The notes under the pieces were generated by a model. That model ran no database searches and was not told the origin of the DNA. It was given only the letters and a program-made list of their open reading frames with translations. From Corynebacterium sp. Marseille-P3884 (GTDB taxonomy: Bacteria; Actinomycetota; Actinomycetes; Mycobacteriales; Mycobacteriaceae): DNA of 64,000 bases. Position 1 is the stretch's first letter; each line of letters opens with the position of its first letter. The position numbers were made by a program, and so were the translations under genes. Location of the stretch: assembly GCF_017942225.1 (NCBI RefSeq), contig NZ_JAGKSD010000002.1, forward strand, positions 154,627 through 218,626, in the 5' to 3' direction. Shown piece by piece: positions 1 through 8,023 of this stretch.

Positions 1-796
1 TAGTCGCGTCACCGCCGGTGATCCGTGCGATCTGCGCCGAGCACGCTGCGAGGATCTGCTTCAGTTCGGTGAGATCAACACAGCGCAGAATCGCCTCAGC
101 TGTCCTCTCTAAATGCGGGCGCGCCTGACGCTCCTTCTGCGAATCGAGATACGCCTTCACTTCCATGAACCTGCCCGAGCGCGTCACCGGGTAGAACGTT
201 CCCGCTTTGGCGTAGCGGACAATATCAATGAAGGTCAGTGCTGCACCGCGCACGAGCGCGACATCTTCCTCCCCAACCTGATCGAGATTGGCGGCCGGGT
301 AGGCCGGCGCGATGACGCGAAGGTCCCCCATCTCCTCGTGTGTAAACGAGCCGGGCCAATCGTGCGCATGGCCGGTCGCGATGAGCACCTCGTCATAGAA
401 ATGCCCTTGCACCTCGACGCTGTCCCCGTCCGGGCGTACCGAGTCGACTCGCTCAAAACTAAAGCTCACGGTGCTGCGCCGTGGCGCGCGCTCGGCCAAT
501 GCATTCCAAGAGTCTTCGAGCAGCGTGCCGACGATGCACCTTGGCGGAAAATCCCCCGCATAGTCGTCGTGAGGATCGACCGGCCCATGCTGCGTCTCAA
601 CGATGCCTTTCGGCGCGTTGAGGATCCACTGCGCGGGAAGATCCTGAGCAAATGCACCAGGAGCAGAAGCATGGGACAACGGCACGTCGCTGAATACAGT
701 CAGATCGATTGCACAGCCGCGTTGCCGTGCACGCTCCATCAGTGACTCCGCCGCCCACAGGCCCCGGGGGCCTGCGCCGATGATCGCTACCTTCAC
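1..796 (-). CDS. FAD/NAD(P)-binding protein, 3' end cut by window edge
   Basis: Read directly from the reverse strand: the frame starts with GTG at 796 and is open to base 1, giving about 265 residues without a stop. The N-terminus has a Rossmann dinucleotide-binding loop (VAIIGAGPRG, residues 3-12), followed by a segment typical of the FAD-NAD(P)-binding family PF13454, with a second nucleotide-binding-like stretch near VLIATGHAHDW. The start overlaps the stop of the SbnA-like gene by 4 bases (GTGA), so the two are almost certainly co-translated. Function unknown. Because of the coupling, a role in the same pathway, for example oxidation of a 2,3-diaminopropionate-type product, is an inference. 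The C-terminus lies outside the window. Confidence 0.75.
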   Translation of the reverse strand, partial: MKVAIIGAGPRGLWAAESLMERARQRGCAIDLTVFSDVPLSHASAPGAFAQDLPAQWILNAPKGIVETQHGPVDPHDDYAGDFPPRCIVGTLLEDSWNALAERAPRRSTVSFSFERVDSVRPDGDSVEVQGHFYDEVLIATGHAHDWPGSFTHEEMGDLRVIAPAYPAANLDQVGEEDVALVRGAALTFIDIVRYAKAGTFYPVTRSGRFMEVKAYLDSQKERQARPHLERTAEAILRCVDLTELKQILAACSAQIARITGGDAT

Positions 797-1770
797 TGCA
801 GCGCCTCGCTTCCTAGGTTTTCTGCCACCCACTCGTCGTTGTACACCGTATCGAGGTAAGCGCGGCCATCGTCGTGAAAGATTGCCACGACATCGCCTGA
901 TGCGCCCTCCCCCACAAGTTTTTCGACTGCGTGGGCGACAGCTCCCCCGGATGCTCCTGGAACGAATCCAGACGAGCCTGCTAGTTTCCGGGCTGCCCGC
1001 ACGGCTTCTGAAGCTCGCACGCGGATCACACGGTCGGGATGGACGTCACGAGAAAGATCTGGTGTCACCCCGGCCCCGTATCCGGGAAGCAATCGAGGCC
1101 CGCGTTCACCGCCGAAAAGAACCGATCCTTCAGCGTCGACCGCCACCACTGATGTGTCATACCCGTGACTGCGGATATGCCGCATACAACCGCCGATCGT
1201 TCCCGTTGTGCTCACCGCTGCGACGAGCACATCGGGAGCCCGCCCGAGCTTATCGACGATTTCCGCCATCGTCCCTCCATCGTGAGCATCGAATGCGGCC
1301 GTGTTGGAGTATTGGTCCAGATTCAGCGCCCCGAGCTCGTCTTTGAGTTCAGCGACACGTTTCCGTCGGGCCACGAGCCAGTCCCCCGTCTCAGGGTCAG
1401 GCTCGTCGACTGGGTGAAGGATGCCCCCGAGCGCGGTGATCATCGCCAGCGTGGAAGCATTCGTGCGCTGGTCGACCACACAGTGGAATTCCCACCCGCC
1501 GACGGCAGCCTCACGTGCGAGCGCGACTCCCAGGTTTCCGGAGCTCGACTCCACGACTCTCATCCCGGGCTTGAGAAGACCTTTCTGCTCGGCCGCACGC
1601 ACGAGAGCATGAGCAGTACGGTCTTTCGCGCTACCGCCTGGATTGAACGACTCCAGTTTCCCCCATACGCGTGCCCGTGCGTCGCCACTGTGAGTCTCCC
1701 CGAAGCTTCCCAGCCGAACTAGCGGGGTCGTGCCGATCGCATCGAGAATGCCGCACCCTGTCGTAGTCAT
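793..1770 (-). CDS. SbnA-like PLP-dependent synthase (2,3-diaminopropionate-type)
   Basis: 325 residues, cysteine synthase fold. The PLP lysine is K49 in NPGGSAKDR, a substrate loop SSSGNLG lies at 75-81 and the phosphate-binding loop STTGTIGG at 187-194. It resembles SbnA more than CysK: the LDQYSN segment, VVAVDAEGSVLFG and the C-terminal DDGRAYLDTVYND all have close SbnA counterparts. SbnA makes N-(2-amino-2-carboxyethyl)-glutamate from O-phosphoserine and glutamate, the first step to 2,3-diaminopropionate in siderophores such as staphyloferrin B. No SbnB partner is in view; the overlapping downstream gene is an FAD/NAD(P)-binding protein instead. A cysteine synthase paralogue is the alternative. 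Confidence 0.8.
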   Translation of the reverse strand: MTTTGCGILDAIGTTPLVRLGSFGETHSGDARARVWGKLESFNPGGSAKDRTAHALVRAAEQKGLLKPGMRVVESSSGNLGVALAREAAVGGWEFHCVVDQRTNASTLAMITALGGILHPVDEPDPETGDWLVARRKRVAELKDELGALNLDQYSNTAAFDAHDGGTMAEIVDKLGRAPDVLVAAVSTTGTIGGCMRHIRSHGYDTSVVAVDAEGSVLFGGERGPRLLPGYGAGVTPDLSRDVHPDRVIRVRASEAVRAARKLAGSSGFVPGASGGAVAHAVEKLVGEGASGDVVAIFHDDGRAYLDTVYNDEWVAENLGSEALQ

Positions 1771-1889
1771 AAAGCAGATCTTATGCGAATCGCGGGGACT
1801 AGGCTTGCCGGCATGACAGAAGCAACACCCAGAAGCGGGTCCATCACCAGAACACCATTCGTTGGGTATACATAAGGAGAACCTGGATC

Positions 1890-2813
1890 ATGAGCCGAGA
1901 TGTCATGCGCAAGCTGTTGCCTGATGCACTGATTCAAGAGTTCTGCTCCATCGGAGCCGACCTGGACTGGGCGCAGGGTTCAGACGCCACCCAACGCCAC
2001 TTGGCGTCTCTGGGATGGATCATCGTCGATGACCTGTCGATGAAGTACGGGGACATGCCAGCTTCAGTCGTGGGCGGTGAAGCATGGACCTTGACGATCA
2101 ACGCAATGCACACACGCTGGGCTTTGGATGTCGACACATCCCAAGGTGCAGGAGCAGCACGTATCCGACACGTCATCAGCCTCGTTCAGGACACCTTGGG
2201 GACAGCGCCGGACCCCATCAAGCTCGACACGGGAAAGTTTGCGGCACGCTGGCTCCTGCCGTCCGGAACATCGGTACTCGTGGAGGAATCACACCTTCGG
2301 TACCTCTCCGTCGACAGCACCGAGGCAGAACGCTTCCGGTTGGAGAGGCCCCACAAGTACGCGCAGTATCTCGACATGGAGGAACGAGAAGCAAGCCGCC
2401 ACGACCTCGGACGACCACATGCTTCGGCCGATGGCCGCTACGACGCCGGCATCCAGATCCGGCGCGAGGTCATGGGCGATGACTTCGTCGACGCGGCACT
2501 AAACCGTTCCGCCGGGACCGACGGCGAGGAGCTCCAAGAGCACATCACAGCGACAGTGTGGGGCTCGGTGTGGACCCGCGACGGGCTGAGTCGCCGGGAC
2601 CGCAGCTTGCTCAATATCGGCATGCTGGTCGCTTTGCGGGCCACGGAGGAATTGCGCGGGCACATCCGCGGCGCACTGGCCAACGGGCTCACCCGCGAAG
2701 AGATCACGGAGGCGATCATCCACTCCTCCGGCTACTGCGGCGCCCCCGCTGCCCTTTCTGCGATGAAGGTAGCGCAGCAGGTGCTCGAAGACGAGCTCGG
2801 GCCTAAGGCTTGA
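1890..2813 (+). CDS. Two-domain protein: DUF6301-like N-terminus plus carboxymuconolactone decarboxylase-like C-terminus
   Basis: 307 residues. The start is supported by AAGGAG at 1873-1878. Residues about 15-145 look like the actinobacterial DUF6301 family (a LDW motif near 25, LGWIIVDD at 41-48, then alternating strands), an assignment made from memory of the family. Residues about 190-300 match the carboxymuconolactone decarboxylase family (RREVMGDDFV, then LSRRDRSLLNIGMLVAL, GLTREEITEAIIHSSGYCG). There is no CxxC, so it is not of AhpD peroxidase type. Residues 145-190 form a charged linker. It is transcribed away from the SbnA-like gene across a 119-base gap. The domain combination is unfamiliar to me and no function can be assigned. 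Confidence 0.7.
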   Translation: MSRDVMRKLLPDALIQEFCSIGADLDWAQGSDATQRHLASLGWIIVDDLSMKYGDMPASVVGGEAWTLTINAMHTRWALDVDTSQGAGAARIRHVISLVQDTLGTAPDPIKLDTGKFAARWLLPSGTSVLVEESHLRYLSVDSTEAERFRLERPHKYAQYLDMEEREASRHDLGRPHASADGRYDAGIQIRREVMGDDFVDAALNRSAGTDGEELQEHITATVWGSVWTRDGLSRRDRSLLNIGMLVALRATEELRGHIRGALANGLTREEITEAIIHSSGYCGAPAALSAMKVAQQVLEDELGPKA

Positions 2814-2938
2814 TGCTCATCCCGTCTTGAGCAACCAGATCGTTGGCGGAGATGAAATAGGTCTCCATCGTCCCGTCCACGACCGCCATCTTGTCCGACA
2901 ACTCGTCAGGCAATCCGGCACCGGCTACAGCGAGCGAA
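2803..2938 (-). pseudogene. C-terminal remnant of an unidentified protein
   Basis: The reverse strand reads about 45 residues of protein-like sequence (…LPDELSDKMAVVDGTMETY…DGMSIKP) ending in TAG at 2803-2805. Upstream the frame runs into the tRNA-Glu terminator hairpin, with no ribosome-binding site or convincing start. It overlaps the end of the convergent two-domain gene by 11 bases. I read it as the surviving 3' end of a gene whose front was removed when this side of tRNA-Glu was rearranged. Family not recognised. Confidence 0.35.
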
Positions 2939-2982
2939 AAGTCCGGCACCACTGAGCCGTGAAGACTGCGTGGTGCCGGACT
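2936..2982 (-). terminator. Rho-independent terminator of tRNA-Glu (copy 1)
   Basis: Perfect 12-base inverted repeat (2940-2951 with 2971-2982, AGTCCGGCACCA / TGGTGCCGGACT) with a 19-base loop, followed on the reverse strand by TTTTCGC. It lies 17 bases beyond the tRNA 3' end. Confidence 0.85.
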
Positions 2983-2999
2983 GTTTCAGTATTTCTTTG

Positions 3000-3072
3000 T
3001 ACCCCGTACGGGATTTGAACCCGTGTTACCGCCGTGAGAGGGCGACGTCCTAGGCCGCTAGACGAACGGGGC
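3000..3072 (-). tRNA. tRNA-Glu (CTC), copy 1
   Basis: Cloverleaf readable on the reverse strand: acceptor GCCCCGT pairs with ACGGGGT (one G:U), anticodon loop CTCTCAC with anticodon CTC, T-arm GGTTCAAATCC, discriminator A. CCA is not encoded. The sequence is identical to the copy at 7671-7743. A typical attachment site for mobile elements; the DNA on its 3' side (left) looks accessory. Confidence 0.95.
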
Positions 3073-3146
3073 GCGTTCGCTGTTGATTGCGACTTGATAA
3101 ATGTAAAGGACAGCCAGCAAAGAACCAAATCGGCTGGTCAGAACAT

Positions 3147-4205
3147 CTATTTCGGGTACACCAACGGAGTGGTGATGCGCAGGCCAACGGGATCGCCGAC
3201 CTCAGGCTTCGGATCAGCCGCCATGCGGGCGCGAAATTCCACGCCACCGGCCTCGAGATTCACCGAATAGCTGCTCACCTCAAACAGCACAGATGTCACG
3301 GTCGCCTCCACATCGCCTTCAGCGGCGGACACGACGTCGACTGCATCGGGAAGAACGGCGACGGTGACCGCCGCGCCGTCGTCACGCATTGCTGCGTCGC
3401 TCATGGCGCTCACCTCGCCACGCTTCCACGTCAGAGCTGGCTTATCGACGACCACCTCTCCCCCGCGCACCGTGCCGTCGAGAAGCGTGGCGTCGGAGAT
3501 GAACGATGCCACCCATGCGCCTGCGGGCTGGGTGACCACGGCGTGTGGGGTGTCGAATTGCTCGAGTGTTCCGTCGCGCAGCACAGCGATGCGGTCAGCG
3601 ATCGCGATGGCTTCTTTCCGGTCGTGTGTGACATGCACCGTGGTCAGCTCATTGTTACGGGTCAGCGAGACGATCTCGCGACGCAGCGCATCGCGCAGGG
3701 GTTCGTCGAGGGCGGACAGGGCTTCGTCGAGAAGCAAAACGCGCGGTTCCGCAACAATCGCGCGGGCGAGCGCCACGCGTTGCCGCTGGCCGCCCGACAA
3801 CGTCGACGGTTTGCGCTTTCCGTACCCCGCGAGGCCGACGGTCTCGAGTGTGCGCTCCACGCGGCTGGCGATCTCGCTGCGCTTCACGCCCGCGCGGCGC
3901 AGCGGATATGCGACGTTGTCCGCGACGCTCATGTGCGGCCAGACGGCGTGCTGCTGAAAGACCATGCCCATGTGGCGCTTCTCCGGCGGTGTTGCCGAGA
4001 CGTCCTCCCCGCCGAGCGCGATGGTGCCCTCGGACGGGTCAATGAAGCCCGCGATGGTGCGCAGAAGCGTCGTCTTTCCCGAGCCGGACGGCCCGACGAG
4101 CGCGACGAATTCCCCGCTGGGAATGTGCAGCGTGATGTCGTTAAGGCCGCGTGTGCCGTCCGGGAATGTGACTCCGAGGTTGTCGATACCGATGTCGCTC
4201 ATCAT
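3147..4205 (-). CDS. ABC importer ATP-binding protein (FbpC/PotA-like)
   Basis: 352 residues. Walker A GPSGSGKTT near residue 40, signature LSGGQRQRVALARAI, Walker B VLLLDEALSALDE with the D-loop, H-switch HVTHDRKEA, and a C-terminal TOBE-like region from about 240. Energises the importer encoded by the two upstream genes. Its ATG overlaps the permease stop by 4 bases (ATGA), so the subunits are translationally coupled. The subfamily serves Fe3+, spermidine, thiamine or phosphonate importers; the sequence alone does not decide. Confidence 0.9.
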   Translation of the reverse strand: MMSDIGIDNLGVTFPDGTRGLNDITLHIPSGEFVALVGPSGSGKTTLLRTIAGFIDPSEGTIALGGEDVSATPPEKRHMGMVFQQHAVWPHMSVADNVAYPLRRAGVKRSEIASRVERTLETVGLAGYGKRKPSTLSGGQRQRVALARAIVAEPRVLLLDEALSALDEPLRDALRREIVSLTRNNELTTVHVTHDRKEAIAIADRIAVLRDGTLEQFDTPHAVVTQPAGAWVASFISDATLLDGTVRGGEVVVDKPALTWKRGEVSAMSDAAMRDDGAAVTVAVLPDAVDVVSAAEGDVEATVTSVLFEVSSYSVNLEAGGVEFRARMAADPKPEVGDPVGLRITTPLVYPK

Positions 4206-5857
4206 GACTCCTTAGCGGGATTGCGCACGGTCAGCGCGAGCGCGGCGATGCCGATCGCCACGAACATGAGCGCGAGTGCGGACGCTTGGTTGTAATTGCC
4301 GGACTGCTGCAGATTGAACAGCTGCACACCGATCGTGGTCGTGCCGGGGGCGACGAGCAGGATCGAAATGGTCAGCTCGCGCACGGCTGTCACTGCGACG
4401 AGCACAGCGCCCGAGGCGACCGCGGGCAACGCCATCCGGCCGGAGGTGTCCCACATCGCCCGCAGCCGACCCGCACCAGAGACCTGCGCAGCCTCCTCCA
4501 CAGCCGCCGGAACCTTCCGCAAAGGCGCGCGCACGGCTTGGAGCACCATGGAGGTGAACGCGCAGACATAGGCGAACAGAATCACCCAGCGGGTGTTGTA
4601 CATGTCCGTGTAGCGCGACACGATCACCCAACCGACACCGATGATCAATCCGGGCAGCGCCGACGGCAGCAGGGTGACCAAGCTCAGCGCCGTATTCGAC
4701 CGCGCCTGGGTGCGGGTGACCAACAGCCCGATCGCCCAGCCGAAAAGCCCGCACAGCAGCGCCGTCCCGGCGGCCAGGGTCACCGAGTTGATGAAGCCCT
4801 CCTGCACGCGCGGATTCGCCAGCGTGCGCGAGAAATTATCCAGGGAGATCGTCTCCCACGTCAGCGGCACGCCCGGGGCAGGCAGGAATGCGCGACGCGC
4901 CAAGCCCAGCACGGGCCCCAGGGTGATCGCCAACGCGATGATCCACGTCACCACGGTCACTGGCCATTTCGCATTGCCGAGCGAGAGCTTCATCGTCCCG
5001 CCTCCGCTCACCGTCGACGACGCTCGCCTAGACACCAGGTAGTCGGCAACGACGGCGCCGATGCCCAGCAGCATGAGCACAGCGCCCACCGTGGAGACGA
5101 CCTGCAGCGGATTGCTCACCGTCCCGGATTCCATGAAACGGTAGACCATCGTGGCGAGTGTCTCGAAGCGCACGGGCGAACCGAGAATCGAGGGAATGCC
5201 GAAATCCGCCAGGTTCGCCACCGCCGTCAGCGTGAACGAGCTCAGCAAGGCCGGGCCCAGCAGAGGAATCGTCACCGTGCGCAGCACCGTCCACGTCCCA
5301 GCGCCGCCGACGCGCGCGGCGAGCTCCAAGTCGGACGGAATCGACCGCAGCGCTGCCGCCACAATCACGTACACAAGCGGGTACGAGTGCAGCATCATCA
5401 GGAAAATGATGCCGTCGGCGCCGTACATGTCCCACAGCGGGCGCCCGAACACCGCGTTGAGCCCTTGGTTACGCCCGAAGAGCTGCAGCCACGAGATCGC
5501 GCCGACGAACGGCGGCACGAGCAGCGGCGAAAGCAGAAACAACCTCAGCGTGCCCGCGCCCGCAATATCGGTTCGTTCCAGCAGGATCGCGACAACGGTT
5601 CCAACGAGCACGGCGCTTATCGACGACGCCAGTGTCGTGTACACCGAATTCCACGTCGCCGTGGCTAGGCCCTGCTCCACCAAGACCGGAAACTGGTTGC
5701 CACCGAGCGCGAGAGAGATGACCATCGCCAGCGGCGCGATGAAGATCGCTGCCGCCAGCAGCCAGATGCCCAGCCGCGCGAAAGCGACGCCGCCGGAAGA
5801 AAAACGTGTGCCCACTATGTTTCGACTCGTCCGTTTGAGTGACCGTGACAGATGCAC
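4202..5857 (-). CDS. ABC importer permease, two fused transmembrane halves (FbpB-like)
   Basis: 551 residues, GTG start at 5857. Two binding-protein-dependent transport permease modules in one chain: about 6 membrane segments in residues 25-275 and another 6 in 295-540. The second half has the EAA-type loop AVEEAAQVSGAGRLRAMW; the first carries the equivalent LELAARVGGAGTWTVLRT. This fused architecture is usual for FbpB/PhnU-V type importers. It lies 30 bases downstream of the binding-protein gene and overlaps the ATPase gene by 4 bases: a three-gene importer operon. Confidence 0.9.
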   Translation of the reverse strand: MHLSRSLKRTSRNIVGTRFSSGGVAFARLGIWLLAAAIFIAPLAMVISLALGGNQFPVLVEQGLATATWNSVYTTLASSISAVLVGTVVAILLERTDIAGAGTLRLFLLSPLLVPPFVGAISWLQLFGRNQGLNAVFGRPLWDMYGADGIIFLMMLHSYPLVYVIVAAALRSIPSDLELAARVGGAGTWTVLRTVTIPLLGPALLSSFTLTAVANLADFGIPSILGSPVRFETLATMVYRFMESGTVSNPLQVVSTVGAVLMLLGIGAVVADYLVSRRASSTVSGGGTMKLSLGNAKWPVTVVTWIIALAITLGPVLGLARRAFLPAPGVPLTWETISLDNFSRTLANPRVQEGFINSVTLAAGTALLCGLFGWAIGLLVTRTQARSNTALSLVTLLPSALPGLIIGVGWVIVSRYTDMYNTRWVILFAYVCAFTSMVLQAVRAPLRKVPAAVEEAAQVSGAGRLRAMWDTSGRMALPAVASGAVLVAVTAVRELTISILLVAPGTTTIGVQLFNLQQSGNYNQASALALMFVAIGIAALALTVRNPAKES

Positions 5858-5887
5858 GGGAAGGCCTGGGATGGCCTTCCCGTTGAC

Positions 5888-6946
5888 TTACTTGACTGCG
5901 TTCTGGAAGAACTCGACGGAACGCTCGCGGTCGTTCGACAGAGTCTCATCGTCGACGGTCATGAGCTCGATCTCCTCGAGCTTCGGTGCGTCGCCCGGGG
6001 TGCCCACGGAGTCGACGACCGGCAGGTAGTTCTGCTCGACAGCGATCTTCTGCGCTTCTTCCGACAGGATGAAATTGATGTAGCGCTGGGCTGCTTCCTT
6101 CTTCTCAGAATCCTTGAACACGGCGATCGGCTCGGTGATGTACGGGGAGCCCTCGGTGGCGTAGACCTCCTTGATCGGAGAGCCCTTGGCCGCCAGGTCA
6201 CGCACCAGGTAGTCCACGACGACACCGACCGGGTGGCCGCCGCCGGCGATCTCCTGCGAGGTCGGGCCGTTGGAAGCCGCGATCATCGGCTTATTCTTGC
6301 CCAGGTCTTCCACCCAGGTCTCACCGAGTTTCTCGTTGTTCATCCACACCGTCGCGTTGAATGCCGCGGCGCCGGAGACAGCCGGGTCCGGCATGACGAT
6401 CTTGTCCATGAATTTCTCGTCCGTCAGGTCCGCCCAGGAGGCCGGAGCATCAGCCTGGTCGATGACGTCGGTGTTGTACGCGATGACCGTCGGGATGAGG
6501 CGGGTGCCCACATAAAAGCCGTCAGCGTCGACGACCTCCTCGAGCACGCCGTCCGTCTTCACATCGTCGAATTTGGCCAGCAGGTCCTCGGACTTGAAGC
6601 CTTCGAAGGTCGGTGCGTCAGCGGCCCAGATGATGTCGCCCTCGACCTTACCGGAGGACTTCTCCGCGTCGATACGCGCCTTCAGATCGCCAGTGCCCGC
6701 GCGGTAGACCTCGACCTCGACATCCGGGTTCGCCTTCGTGAACGCCTGGTTGATCTCATCGACCTTCTCCTCCGGCTCGGAGGTGTAGACGGTGATGACG
6801 GTCTTCTCGCCGGACTTCTCTGCGGTGCTATCGCCGTTGCCGCCTGCGGCAGCATCATCGGTGCTCGGCTCGGAGCAGCCGGCCAGAGCGATTGCTGCGG
6901 CGCCGCACACGGCGATCAGGGACAAGGGCTTACGGGAAATGCGCAT
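5888..6946 (-). CDS. ABC importer solute-binding lipoprotein (ferric/phosphonate-type)
   Basis: 352 residues. Lipoprotein signal peptide with lipobox IALAGC (Cys near 23), followed by an acidic/Gly/Ser linker and a periplasmic-binding fold of the extracellular solute-binding family 1/AfuA group (TVITVYTSEPEEKVDEI, GDIIWAADAPTFEGF, GTRLIPTVIAYNTD). First gene of the importer operon. The neighbouring Tyr pair typical of FbpA Fe3+ ligation is not evident, so iron as substrate is only a possibility. No clear DtxR box is seen in the 87 bases upstream. Confidence 0.85.
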   Translation of the reverse strand: MRISRKPLSLIAVCGAAAIALAGCSEPSTDDAAAGGNGDSTAEKSGEKTVITVYTSEPEEKVDEINQAFTKANPDVEVEVYRAGTGDLKARIDAEKSSGKVEGDIIWAADAPTFEGFKSEDLLAKFDDVKTDGVLEEVVDADGFYVGTRLIPTVIAYNTDVIDQADAPASWADLTDEKFMDKIVMPDPAVSGAAAFNATVWMNNEKLGETWVEDLGKNKPMIAASNGPTSQEIAGGGHPVGVVVDYLVRDLAAKGSPIKEVYATEGSPYITEPIAVFKDSEKKEAAQRYINFILSEEAQKIAVEQNYLPVVDSVGTPGDAPKLEEIELMTVDDETLSNDRERSVEFFQNAVK

Positions 6947-7033
6947 GACAGTGTCGTCCTCTCAGATAGTTCTCAGACGGCGCTCACCGTAGCACCGACC
7001 GCCCCACCCTGCTCGCCAAGTGACGCAGGTCTC

Positions 7034-7609
7034 TTACATACCGCTGTCACGCATCTTCTGCCTGCGCATGTCCAGTGCGATAGCGATGCCGATAACGGCA
7101 GCATGGACATTCTCGTCGAGCCCCGGTTCAAAGGCGACGCGGTATGTCGTCTTGCCCATCAGCGCCCTGCCCATGCCGGAGAATTCCGCGTCAACGCGAG
7201 CGATCGTGCGCCCCTGGGACGTCAGCGCGTAGTTGAGTTGGAAGACCTCTCCTTTGATTTCCACCTGCGGGTAGCCCACGATATCCACATCGTATTTCGC
7301 GCCGATCCAGGCGAAGCGCTTGGTGATGTGCGCGAGTACAGCGTCGCCTCCGGTCTGGGGGTCGACGCGGTGCACGGTGTACTGGTCGCGAATGAAATTC
7401 ACCGGATCCTCGATCGCCAGCACCGGTGCACCTGCCGCATCGAATACTTCGACCCCGCGGGACGCTTTGAAGAAATCACTGAGTTTCAGAGTCTGCCGCG
7501 CGAGGCCGAGTTGTGTGCCCCGTGGGTCGCTGATGGTGAATTCGTCGCGGCCGATCGCCTTGGACTGGGAGATAACGAGTTCGTTCGTGTGCAGCATGGC
7601 GGCCAGCAT
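7034..7609 (-). CDS. LURP-one-related / scramblase-like protein
   Basis: 191 residues. The profile is that of LURP-one-related (tubby/scramblase-like beta-barrel) proteins: short beta strands with FTISDPRGTQLGLARQ, VFDAAGAPVLAIEDP, a basic ITKRFAWIGAKYDVDI segment and a hydrophobic C-terminal helix (HAAVIGIAIALDM). A GGAGG sits 8 bases before the ATG at 7609, supporting that start over the ATG at 7597. That GGAGG is part of the 3' arm of the tRNA-Glu terminator hairpin. Cellular role unknown. Confidence 0.7.
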   Translation of the reverse strand: MLAAMLHTNELVISQSKAIGRDEFTISDPRGTQLGLARQTLKLSDFFKASRGVEVFDAAGAPVLAIEDPVNFIRDQYTVHRVDPQTGGDAVLAHITKRFAWIGAKYDVDIVGYPQVEIKGEVFQLNYALTSQGRTIARVDAEFSGMGRALMGKTTYRVAFEPGLDENVHAAVIGIAIALDMRRQKMRDSGM

Positions 7610-7654
7610 AACGAAAACCTCCGGCCCGCTTCTGCTTTGAAGCTGACCGGAGGT
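7610..7654 (-). terminator. tRNA-Glu (copy 2) terminator whose stem contains the next gene's ribosome-binding site
   Basis: Perfect 8-base inverted repeat (7617-7624 with 7647-7654, ACCTCCGG / CCGGAGGT), 22-base loop that can itself pair (CTTC/GAAG). On the reverse strand the 3' arm is followed by TTTCGTT and then the ATG of the LURP-one-like gene at 7609. The GGAGG of that gene lies inside the 3' arm. Confidence 0.75.
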
Positions 7655-7670
7655 CTCGTTTTGTATTTTG

Positions 7671-7743
7671 TACCCCGTACGGGATTTGAACCCGTGTTAC
7701 CGCCGTGAGAGGGCGACGTCCTAGGCCGCTAGACGAACGGGGC
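7671..7743 (-). tRNA. tRNA-Glu (CTC), copy 2
   Basis: Same 73 bases as the copy at 3000-3072, including the CTC anticodon; a few flanking bases (TTTGTA on the + strand) are also shared. It lies 53 bases downstream of tRNA-Gln, probably in one transcript with it and gltX. Confidence 0.95.
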
Positions 7744-7796
7744 AAAGGACTTTATGTCCAGCAATTCAATAAAGTTTCATCTCTACTGAACTGCAG

Positions 7797-7868
7797 CTGG
7801 CCTACCAGGACTCGAACCTAGAATGACGGTACCAGAAACCGTAGTGTTGCCAATTACACCATAGGCCA
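7797..7868 (-). tRNA. tRNA-Gln (CTG)
   Basis: 72 bases on the reverse strand: acceptor TGGCCTA / TAGGCCA, anticodon stem ACGGT/ACCGT with loop TTCTGGT (anticodon CTG), T-arm GGTTCGAGTCC, discriminator G, no encoded CCA. The order gltX, tRNA-Gln, tRNA-Glu matches C. glutamicum as I recall it. Confidence 0.95.
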
Positions 7869-8023
7869 TCGTTTCTCAGCGCTTCCTGCGTTGTGCGGGT
7901 TGCTCTGAACAACGACGATTACTATAACCACACCGGCGATACGGGACCAAATCAGCTGGTCAACAGCAGTGAAAAGGCCACCAGTAATCACACCGGTGTG
8001 ATTAGCAATGCAGGCTGCGCGCC

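Noticed and set aside
2815..3146. Search for an integrase or attachment-site repeat next to tRNA-Glu copy 1
   Set aside because: No integrase-like frame and no partial repeat of the tRNA 3' end was found between the tRNA and the left edge; the island idea therefore rests on gene content only.
5888..6946. Naming the binding protein as an iron-binding FbpA
   Set aside because: The adjacent Tyr pair expected for Fe3+ is not evident and no iron-regulated operator is seen; substrate left open.
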